Assembly: GCA_937897005.1 (NCBI GenBank)
Contig: CALCOQ010000159.1
Span: 1 to 8,368 of the forward strand
Direction: 5' to 3'
Source: an uncultured euryarchaeote
Lineage (GTDB): Archaea; Thermoplasmatota; Poseidoniia; Poseidoniales; Poseidoniaceae
Length of the DNA stretch: 8,368 bases
Within the stretch, counting starts at the first letter, position 1. Each line of letters begins with the position of its first letter. A program made the translations under genes and the position numbers. The notes beneath the pieces were generated by a model. It did not search any database. It was not told the DNA's origin and saw only the letters and a program-made list of their open reading frames with translations. Shown here piece after piece: positions 1-6,084 of this stretch.

Positions 1-441
1 ATCCCTTTCACCTGCTTACCGGATTGTGGAAGATGCTGCAATGAGCCAAATGGTATTGTGCACCTATCGCTAGAGGATGCAGAATGCTTGGCCGAATATT
101 TTGAGATTCCCGTCGAACAGTGGTTGGAACGTGATTGTCGCAGAAGAGGTGATGGAAAGTGGGTTCTCAAGAGCCGGCCTGTTGATGGAATCTGCATCTA
201 TCTGGATGAGGACATGAAATGTAGTGTCTATTCATCCAAACCCACTCAGTGCTCAGCATTTCCTTGGTGGAACGAGAACTTGAGAAGTGAACGGTCATGG
301 AGAAAGGTCGTAAGAAACTGCCCCGGATTATCGGTGGAGAATGCTCCGGTTGTGAATGCAGAAGATATCCAGATGTGGATTGAAGCAGATCGGAATGCGT
401 CACTGGGTTTCAGGAAATATCAGAAATCAAACGGGTTGTGA
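1..441 (+). CDS. YkgJ-type cysteine-cluster protein (CxxCxxCC family), 5' end missing
   Basis: The reading frame is open from base 1 and ends at TGA 439-441, so 146 residues are visible and the true start lies outside the window; the GTG at 58 is not the start because the family signature lies before it. Residues 3-13 read FTCLPDCGRCC, the cysteine cluster that defines the YkgJ/UPF0153 family (PF03692). More conserved cysteines follow at about residues 65 (GIC-IYLD), 74 (KCSVY), 84 (PTQCSAFPWW) and 107 (NCPG), giving the usual order of cysteine cluster, G-x-C-x-x-L, C-S-V-Y, R/K-P-x-Q-C and C-P-G. The family is thought to bind zinc or an Fe-S cluster, but its reaction is not settled, so no function is assigned. 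The 3' end overlaps the convergent membrane-protein gene by 22 bases. Confidence 0.88.
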   Translation: MPFTCLPDCGRCCNEPNGIVHLSLEDAECLAEYFEIPVEQWLERDCRRRGDGKWVLKSRPVDGICIYLDEDMKCSVYSSKPTQCSAFPWWNENLRSERSWRKVVRNCPGLSVENAPVVNAEDIQMWIEADRNASLGFRKYQKSNGL

Positions 442-983
442 AAACCACTCTCATCCGGCAGCGGCTGCCCCTGCTGTAACGGTTGCTGCTGTTGTACCTG
501 TTGTCCTGCGACCGCCTGGACAACAGATGCGGATTGGGGTACTTGTTGAGCAAGACCTGTAGTGTAGTCTTCTGGCTCATCCCATATCGAAGAATCGAGC
601 ATTGCTGCCATTCTTGGACTTTGAGAGAGAGATTCAGTTCCTCCATTGAGAAGCTTGACCAAGAACAGAGTCAACACCAGAAAGAAGGCGACTAATGCTA
701 GATCCAAGCCCTTGAAGTATGGCACGGTCTGCTCAGTAGGACTCTTCACCGCGGCCACACAATCTGTTTGAGTGAACTCCACGAAGTCAACGTATCCAGA
801 CTCAGTGATTTCATTCGGACACATGGGATCTGTGAAAGCCGGTGGAAGACCAGCAATTGAATTGATCAGGAAGACCAGCATCAATAATATCGACAGAATG
901 AGCAACGGCGAAACCATCAGAACTCGGCGCAGACCCATCTCCAACGTATGACTCTGAAGTTTCCTCATCAATAATTCTTGCAT
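420..983 (-). CDS. Small two-helix membrane protein with Gln-rich tail, function unknown
   Basis: I do not recognise this 187-residue protein. It has a basic N-terminus, a strongly hydrophobic helix at about residues 21-45, a ~45-residue loop carrying two cysteines (C55 and C75) that could form a disulfide outside the cell, a second helix at about 92-112, and a tail in which residues 146-173 are rich in Gln, Val and Pro. The short basic N-terminus suggests N-in topology, which puts the loop outside and the tail in the cytoplasm. ATG at 983 is the longest start; ATG at 968 (Met6) is also possible, and neither has a clear Shine-Dalgarno motif. It is divergent from citrate synthase, and its last 22 bases overlap the convergent YkgJ gene. 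That it is a gene rests on its membrane pattern, the tight gene packing and the absence of a better frame on the other strand. Confidence 0.72.
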   Translation of the reverse strand: MQELLMRKLQSHTLEMGLRRVLMVSPLLILSILLMLVFLINSIAGLPPAFTDPMCPNEITESGYVDFVEFTQTDCVAAVKSPTEQTVPYFKGLDLALVAFFLVLTLFLVKLLNGGTESLSQSPRMAAMLDSSIWDEPEDYTTGLAQQVPQSASVVQAVAGQQVQQQQPLQQGQPLPDESGFHNPFDF

Positions 984-1026
984 ATATCGTGTAGTGTTAG
1001 AATTCCTTGATATTCAGTTCTGCAGC

Positions 1027-1033
1027 AATATAC
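1027..1033 (-). promoter_or_regulatory. TATA-like element for the two-helix membrane protein gene
   Basis: On the minus strand this reads GTATATT. Transcription starting about 25 bases downstream would begin near 1003 and leave a leader of about 20 bases before ATG 983. This is a match by eye only. Confidence 0.25.
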
Positions 1034-1100
1034 ACTTGGTTTAGAACAGTACACCCTCTCCTCGCTGTTTGCGACAGAATCACTCCAATATCCGCCGGAC

Positions 1101-1107
1101 TTATACC
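1101..1107 (+). promoter_or_regulatory. TATA-like element for citrate synthase
   Basis: TTATACC lies 35-41 bases before ATG 1142. An archaeal start site about 25 bases downstream (near 1127-1130) would leave a short leader of roughly 12-15 bases that still holds the GGTGAG ribosome binding site. If so, the frame upstream of 1142 would not be translated, which agrees with the start chosen for the enzyme. Confidence 0.35.
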
Positions 1108-1132
1108 GAATGCACAGGTCGCCCCCAGCGAA

Positions 1133-1138
1133 GGTGAG
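1133..1138 (+). promoter_or_regulatory. Shine-Dalgarno site fixing the citrate synthase start
   Basis: GGTGAG ends 3 bases before ATG 1142. It matches the GGTGA portion of the sequence complementary to the 16S rRNA 3' end, and the same motif and spacing recur before two other genes here. It favours ATG 1142 over the in-frame ATG at 1007. Confidence 0.65.
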
Positions 1139-1141
1139 AAC

Positions 1142-2311
1142 ATGAGTGATGAAGACAGGAGGGAAGACGTTCTTCTGAATCTGACTTGGTCGCACCTTGA
1201 CATTGGAATGCGAGGGGTGCCGGTGGGCACTTGCCGTACCAGTTCAGTCAGTTCTGATGGAGGGGTTCATTACGTTGGCTACCCAATTGCTGAGGTCGCT
1301 GAAAAGGATCCAGAAGACATAGTATTCCTACTCTTCAACAAGAGACTGCCTGAACCTCAGGAAGCAGCGGAATTCAGAGCCGATCTGTTCGCACGAGCCA
1401 CTATTCCCGACGGAACGCTTGAAGTTCTTGAGAACCTACCACGAGAAGGACATCCAATGGATTGGTTGTCAATCGGAATTCAAACGATTGGCATGTTGGG
1501 AAAGACGAATGATTGGAGGGAGGATTCCCTCAACCTCATCGCCAGAATGCCTTGGTTGATGGCGGCGATATTCAGGATCAGAGGGGGTCGAAGTGGGCCA
1601 GTCCCCATCGTGGACCCACACATCGGAATTGCAGAGGCATTCGTTGCAATGTTGGAGCCCGCCCCCGAGCAGGTTGAAGACATGGTCAAAGTATTGCGAA
1701 CATTTCTAGTTCTGCACATGGATCACGGAGGTGGAAATCTATCAACATTCACCGGCAAAGCTGTGGCCAGTGGACATGCCGACCTCTATGCTTCAATGGC
1801 CGCAGCGATGAACGCCCTGTCTGGGCCTCTGCATGGAAGGGCCAACCAATCATGCCTGGAATTCGTCATGCGCATAGGCACGGACGACCCCATTGAGGTC
1901 GAGAAGTTTGTACGCAATGAATTGGCAGAAAAGAAACCGGTTTTCGGTTTTGGACACGCCGTTCTCAGGGTTGAAGACCCGCGCGCCACCTTCCAGTTCT
2001 CATTAGGTGAACGAATATGTCCGGATGACCCTAATTTCCGCATCATCAGAACCTTGAGAGAAGTAGCACCTAGAGTATTGGCAGAGAATCCGCGCATCAG
2101 CAATCCAAATGCCAATGTTGACATCGCATCAGGGACTCTTCTCCACCATGTTGGTTTCCGCAAGCCAGACTATTACACGACATTCTTTGGTTGGGCACGC
2201 GTTGTTGGAATAGGTGCACAGATAGTGGATGAAAGGACTGTTGCCAGGAATGGCAAGGGAGTTCCTATCTACAGGCCCAAATACATCGCTGTAAATCAGG
2301 ATAGAGACTGA
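1142..2311 (+). CDS. Citrate synthase, eukaryotic/mitochondrial sequence type
   Basis: This enzyme condenses acetyl-CoA and oxaloacetate to citrate, the entry step of the TCA cycle, in the cytoplasm. The 389-residue protein keeps the catalytic triad: His231 (GPLHGRANQ), His272 (GFGHAVLR) and Asp327 (NVDIASG). Substrate-binding positions are also present: His195 (MDHGGGN), Arg281 (DPRA), Arg353 (WARVVG) and Arg378 (YRPK). Wording such as HPM at 104-106, DHGGGN, PLHGxANQ, GHAVLRxxDPR and the C-terminal RPK follows mitochondrial citrate synthases rather than the common bacterial/archaeal form (GHRVYK, NVDFYSG). It lacks the ~40-residue N-terminal helical extension of the pig enzyme. The frame is open back to ATG 1007, but that extension does not resemble the family and GGTGAG precedes ATG 1142. 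Its stop codon directly abuts the convergent phosphodiesterase stop. Confidence 0.95.
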   Translation: MSDEDRREDVLLNLTWSHLDIGMRGVPVGTCRTSSVSSDGGVHYVGYPIAEVAEKDPEDIVFLLFNKRLPEPQEAAEFRADLFARATIPDGTLEVLENLPREGHPMDWLSIGIQTIGMLGKTNDWREDSLNLIARMPWLMAAIFRIRGGRSGPVPIVDPHIGIAEAFVAMLEPAPEQVEDMVKVLRTFLVLHMDHGGGNLSTFTGKAVASGHADLYASMAAAMNALSGPLHGRANQSCLEFVMRIGTDDPIEVEKFVRNELAEKKPVFGFGHAVLRVEDPRATFQFSLGERICPDDPNFRIIRTLREVAPRVLAENPRISNPNANVDIASGTLLHHVGFRKPDYYTTFFGWARVVGIGAQIVDERTVARNGKGVPIYRPKYIAVNQDRD

Positions 2312-3385
2312 TCATTTCTGTGGACCTCCTGTCTTTCCACAACCCCTGTGCCCCAGCATCCTGACCGCTTTCCATGGTAAGGACGTGGCTGAAGAGGGCG
2401 AAACAATATCTTCCACAGAATCCTTCCAATGCCACTTCTTTCTCCATTTCTCAATCATCTCCCTTCTTTGAGAGTCTGAAGACTCGTGCCAAGGAATCTC
2501 ATCATCCAGCAGGGTTGCAGGTCTGGTTCGTCTTGTAAGGCCACTTGGGAACTTGGTGAAGGAAGGGTCTGCATTGTCAGTCAATGGACACATCCCCGCT
2601 TCAAGGAGCGGAATCTCATGCCTGTCCTCAACCTGCCAAACTATCACTGGGTCTCCTCCTCGAAAGTCATTGAATCGCTGCAATCCCTTCCCACTCAGAG
2701 AGACTGAGCGACCGAGTGGGAGAAATCTGGTCCAACCTTCGAGATACTCCATGGCTATCGGTAGCAATGATGCTCCATCTTGACGCTGCCTTTTGACCAA
2801 TCGCTTCAATGGATTGGCAATGAATCTAGGGAAGGTGAGTGCCCTCTGGACCCTACTGGACCCAAAAGGAGGCACGACCGGACGTAAGGAGACCGCATTC
2901 CAATTACTACCAAGGCTTCGATTCAACCTACCGACTGAGTCATGGAATGAATAGAAAATCGCATTGTTCTTCTCGACTCCAGATGCTTTCAGTTTCTGCA
3001 TGCTGAGATCCATCATCTTTCGTAAATGCGCTGTCCGCGTAGCAGGTGATGTCCAGCCACCACCTGCGCTTGATGCAGGATGGGGAATCTTCATCTCCAG
3101 ACAAACGAATCTGGATTCCTCCAACCAACTTTTCATGAAACCATCATCCAAAAGAAGATCATCAAACGAATCAAATCCCAATTCGCAGATCTGGTCCAGG
3201 GTACAATCCTCAACATATCTGGGCAATCCAACCTTCTTCGCTGCTGGAACGGAGAGTGTGCGGTCATGATGTAGAACCAACTCCCCATCTCTAGTCATCC
3301 TGAGATCGAACTCAACTCCGTCAAATCTTTCGATTCCTTCTCGCAACGAGGCGATGGAATTCTCTTTCGGTTGGTTCCAACTCAC
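2312..3385 (-). CDS. Glycerophosphodiester phosphodiesterase, apparently circularly permuted
   Basis: GDPD-family enzymes are metal-dependent TIM barrels that hydrolyse glycerophosphodiesters to glycerol-3-phosphate and an alcohol. The 357-residue protein begins directly at the second family motif, PKENSIASL (residues 6-14), then EFDLRMTRDGELVLHHD (25-41), LEMK (96-99), YSFHD (145-149), VIVWQVED (247-254) and LTDNAD (268-273). By family knowledge E25, D27 and E97 bind the metal and H40 is catalytic. The normal N-terminal strand with the other catalytic histidine is absent there; instead RMLGHRGCG occurs at residues 342-350, after a ~60-residue charged, Trp-rich linker, seven residues before the stop. 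The start is GTG 3385 with GGTGAG 3 bases upstream; the frame is closed by a stop at 3413-3415 and no HRG is encoded upstream in any frame of this strand. No signal peptide is seen, so it is probably cytoplasmic. Confidence 0.88.
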   Translation of the reverse strand: MSWNQPKENSIASLREGIERFDGVEFDLRMTRDGELVLHHDRTLSVPAAKKVGLPRYVEDCTLDQICELGFDSFDDLLLDDGFMKSWLEESRFVCLEMKIPHPASSAGGGWTSPATRTAHLRKMMDLSMQKLKASGVEKNNAIFYSFHDSVGRLNRSLGSNWNAVSLRPVVPPFGSSRVQRALTFPRFIANPLKRLVKRQRQDGASLLPIAMEYLEGWTRFLPLGRSVSLSGKGLQRFNDFRGGDPVIVWQVEDRHEIPLLEAGMCPLTDNADPSFTKFPSGLTRRTRPATLLDDEIPWHESSDSQRREMIEKWRKKWHWKDSVEDIVSPSSATSLPWKAVRMLGHRGCGKTGGPQK

Positions 3386-3388
3386 GGA

Positions 3389-3394
3389 CTCACC
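3389..3394 (-). promoter_or_regulatory. Shine-Dalgarno site fixing the GTG start of the phosphodiesterase
   Basis: On the minus strand GGTGAG ends 3 bases before GTG 3385, the same motif and spacing as for citrate synthase. It supports the GTG start, and so supports the absence of an N-terminal HRG segment. Confidence 0.6.
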
Positions 3395-3480
3395 CGTTCG
3401 TTCGCAATGTTCTTACTTTTGAACTTCAAGCCGGACAGCCTACACAATCATGATGAGATGAGACTATTCTTGAAACCTGA

Positions 3481-3485
3481 GTGAG
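3481..3485 (+). promoter_or_regulatory. Shine-Dalgarno-like site for the UMF1 transporter
   Basis: GTGAG (preceded by A rather than G) ends 3 bases before ATG 3489, the same spacing as the sites before citrate synthase and the phosphodiesterase. The 103-base divergent spacer 3386-3488 must also hold promoters for both flanking genes, but I see no convincing TATA box in it. Confidence 0.5.
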
Positions 3486-3488
3486 TCC

Positions 3489-5237
3489 ATGTCCGACACA
3501 GCTAATGCAGCCAGTATCAAGGACAGGATGAAAGACTTGCCGGATGCACAGAAAGAGAAGATTCGCGGCTGGTGTATGTATGACTGGGCCAATTCCGCCT
3601 TCTCAACGAGCATTACCGTTGCAATTCTTCCCATCTATGCGATTGCCCTCGCCAATACCTTCCTGAAGAATAATCCTGATTCATTCTTCTCCAACTTCAG
3701 TGCCTCTGGAATGTGGGCTTTCGTGGTCGGTTTCTCGACCTTGTTGGTGGCATTGTCTTCCCCGATACTCGGAGTCATTGCCGACCGCATGGAAATCAAG
3801 ATGAAACTGTTGAAGATCTATACCTATGTTGGTGCGGGTGCAACCGTTCTGATGTTCTTTTCATTCTTCTTCAAAGATTATGATTGGCTATTCCTGCTGC
3901 TTTGTTTCTTCATCGCCAATATTGGCTTCGCAGGTGCCAATGTATTCTACAATGCTCTACTTCCATATATGGGCGATGAAGAATTGATGGATGACATCAG
4001 CAGCCGAGGTTTCGCCTATGGTTACGTAGGTGGTGGATTGCTTCTGGCCATACATCTTGGCCTGCTCATGGCCACTGAGAACAGCGACGTTATGATCAGA
4101 CTGTCTCTTGCTTCTGTGGGAATATGGTGGTGGGGTTTCTCGGTTTTCACCTTCCGGAATGTTCCCGAACCAGTGATTCCAGAACCCGTCACGGGAATGA
4201 ATTCAAGAAGTGCTTTGAAAATGGGGGTAAGTGAACTGAAGAAGACCTTCAGAGAACTTTCGCGATTCAAGGTTCTAGTAATCTATCTGATCGCCTTTTT
4301 GATGTTCAACGATGGCATCCAGACCGTGCTCTCAATCGCTGGCGCATTCGGTGGAGATGTACTTGGAGTCTCAATGATCACCAACATGATCGTCATTTTG
4401 ATGATTCAATTCGTTGCCGCTCCAAGTGCAATCGCATTCAGCCGTCTTGCTGAAAAGATCACAACAAAGAAGGCATTGATCGTCTCACTGGTTGGATGGT
4501 GCTTCATCATCGCTCTTGCCACTGGATTCTGTGCTCTTGAACCTGAGGAAGAAGACGAATTCGTATACCGAGCACACTACATCAGTGGAGAAGATGTCTA
4601 TGTCATCTCGATCATGGATGGACATGAACTGAATCTCAAAGATGATGATGTACACAAGGAATGGAATCAAACCTGGGGCCTCAGAAATGGATTGAACATG
4701 ACCTCTGCGGAAATCGTCAGCCTATCTGAGGCCATGAAATCAACAGAATTCACATTGTATATCGCAGATGGCCCTGCATCGAATGGAGTATCTGCCAAGA
4801 AGGTGTTTGGAGAGAACCACCCCAGCCAGATAGGTGATGGTTCAATCGATTCTTGGCCAGATACCTTGCGTGACATCATCTGGAAGCCTCTGAGTCTGGG
4901 AATCGATCTGCAATGGATGATCCTGGGTCTTCTGGTAGGAATCGTGATGGGAGGTAGTCAAGCACTCGCTAGGTCAATGTTCGGAATGATGGTGCCGGAG
5001 TCCAGAGCGACAGAGTTCTTCGGATTCTTTGGTTTCATAGGCAAGGCAGCCAGTGTGATTGGACCTTGGGTCTACTTCCTGATGTCCACAGCAGTTGACG
5101 ACAGGATGGGCGTGCTTTCAATCCTCATCATCATCCTTATAGGAACTGTGATAATGTGTTGGGTGGACGTTGAAGAAGGCATCAAAGTGGCCAAAGAAGA
5201 AGATGCACTCAGACGTGGCGGTGCAGAAGAAGCTTGA
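3489..5237 (+). CDS. MFS transporter of the UMF1/Atg22-like family with large extracytoplasmic insert
   Basis: This 582-residue inner-membrane permease has about 12 hydrophobic helices (roughly 31-55, 72-98, 107-127, 132-158, 172-193, 202-222, 259-285, 291-316, 327-349, 472-490, 510-532, 540-560). UMF1/Atg22-type motifs are clear: MYDWANSAFSTS (30-41), SPILGVIADR (91-100), ANVFYNALLP (150-159), SSRGFAYGYVGGGLLL (171-186) and GGSQALARSMF with ESRATEFFGFFG (488-515). Relatives include yeast Atg22, a vacuolar amino-acid effluxer, but prokaryotic substrates are mostly unknown, so none is given. Between helices 9 and 10 lies a soluble insert of about 120 residues (350-471), predicted outside the cell, with two N-glycosylation sequons (NQT at 393, NMT at 403); it makes the protein far longer than the ~430 residues usual for the family. 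The gene is divergent from the phosphodiesterase, and its stop lies 1 base from the tatC stop. Confidence 0.92.
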   Translation: MSDTANAASIKDRMKDLPDAQKEKIRGWCMYDWANSAFSTSITVAILPIYAIALANTFLKNNPDSFFSNFSASGMWAFVVGFSTLLVALSSPILGVIADRMEIKMKLLKIYTYVGAGATVLMFFSFFFKDYDWLFLLLCFFIANIGFAGANVFYNALLPYMGDEELMDDISSRGFAYGYVGGGLLLAIHLGLLMATENSDVMIRLSLASVGIWWWGFSVFTFRNVPEPVIPEPVTGMNSRSALKMGVSELKKTFRELSRFKVLVIYLIAFLMFNDGIQTVLSIAGAFGGDVLGVSMITNMIVILMIQFVAAPSAIAFSRLAEKITTKKALIVSLVGWCFIIALATGFCALEPEEEDEFVYRAHYISGEDVYVISIMDGHELNLKDDDVHKEWNQTWGLRNGLNMTSAEIVSLSEAMKSTEFTLYIADGPASNGVSAKKVFGENHPSQIGDGSIDSWPDTLRDIIWKPLSLGIDLQWMILGLLVGIVMGGSQALARSMFGMMVPESRATEFFGFFGFIGKAASVIGPWVYFLMSTAVDDRMGVLSILIIILIGTVIMCWVDVEEGIKVAKEEDALRRGGAEEA

Positions 5238-5238
5238 C

Positions 5239-6051
5239 TCATGATAGAATTCTATCAAACAACAGAGCCAATTCAAACAGTATCAACATCGGTGCTGCCA
5301 CCAGAATCATTGACAACGGGTCTGGGGGAGACAAAATAGCCCCAAGAACCACAGCCGAAAACCAGACGTGGCGGCGATGAGAACTGATCACTTCACGTTC
5401 AACCGCCCCACTCCTGATGAGCAACAATGTGACCAATGGGGTCTGGAAGGCTATCAATCCTGCAAAACAAAGATTGAGGATGAAACCAATGAATGATGAC
5501 AACCTCCACGTCGTATCCAGCCCTGAAGCTGCTGCATCCTTGGCCAGATATTCCAGCACCAATGGTACGATCACTGACAAGGTCCACCATTGAGAGACGA
5601 CTATCAACAACAGCGCAGATGCGAAACTGATAATGAATGCTGAGCCTGGACGCGGCATTTGCATCCCTGCCTCATCGATTCGCAGCTTGACTGCAGGATG
5701 TCTGAGGCCATGAAACAACACATCTACCAACAACAACATGAATGCCAATGAGAGGCCGGCATATGCCGAAATCCTCAACTTCAATGCCAACAACTCGATT
5801 GGAGACAATACGATCACATCGGTGCCCGAGGGAACGAATCCAGAGCCTTCAACAAGCCATGAGATGAGGGAGCCTGCAAATGGAAATGCCATCATGAAAC
5901 CAAGAGCAAAGAATGCTAACAAGACGAGCGCCCGTTTTCTCAGATGCTTTCTCAAAGAAGACAATATCTGGCCGCCTGGAGAATCGATCAAAGACTGTGC
6001 TGACTCCTCAAGTCGGCCTTCAACACGGTCCTCCATGGATGATGGCGGCAT
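5239..6051 (-). CDS. tatC: TatC-family twin-arginine translocase subunit, divergent
   Basis: TatC is the membrane receptor that recognises twin-arginine signal peptides and, with TatA-type proteins, exports folded proteins. The 270-residue protein has a basic amphipathic N-terminal stretch (SLRKHLRKR, 32-40) at the place of the usual HLxELRxRL, about six hydrophobic helices, the SPIELLALKLR segment (83-93), AFQTPL (201-206, matching the F-E/Q-x-P element) and the C-terminal signature LSPPDPLSMILVAAPMLILFE (240-260). The first-loop motif FIxPGLxxxER, part of the signal-peptide binding site in E. coli, is replaced by an unrelated-looking stretch (LFHGLRHPAVKLR, 112-124), and the Glu of the ELR motif is missing. 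ATG 6051 is the chosen start, 33 bases after the upstream gene; TTG 6063 and ATG 6036 are alternatives. No TatA gene is in the window. Confidence 0.85.
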   Translation of the reverse strand: MPPSSMEDRVEGRLEESAQSLIDSPGGQILSSLRKHLRKRALVLLAFFALGFMMAFPFAGSLISWLVEGSGFVPSGTDVIVLSPIELLALKLRISAYAGLSLAFMLLLVDVLFHGLRHPAVKLRIDEAGMQMPRPGSAFIISFASALLLIVVSQWWTLSVIVPLVLEYLAKDAAASGLDTTWRLSSFIGFILNLCFAGLIAFQTPLVTLLLIRSGAVEREVISSHRRHVWFSAVVLGAILSPPDPLSMILVAAPMLILFELALLFDRILS

Positions 6052-6084
6052 CAAGTTCCACAATAAAGCGCCGCAGACCCAGCA

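Noticed and set aside
1007..1141. N-terminal extension of citrate synthase from ATG 1007
   Set aside because: The extra 45 residues do not look like the family N-terminus, cover the candidate promoter, and the GGTGAG site points to ATG 1142.
1786..2163. Minus-strand 125-codon open frame inside citrate synthase
   Set aside because: It lies wholly opposite conserved catalytic motifs of citrate synthase and has no recognisable domain.
2312..2368. The HRG tail as the start of a second, truncated phosphodiesterase gene
   Set aside because: It is in frame with the main gene, has no start codon context of its own suggesting a separate gene, and the main gene lacks exactly this segment, so permutation is simpler.
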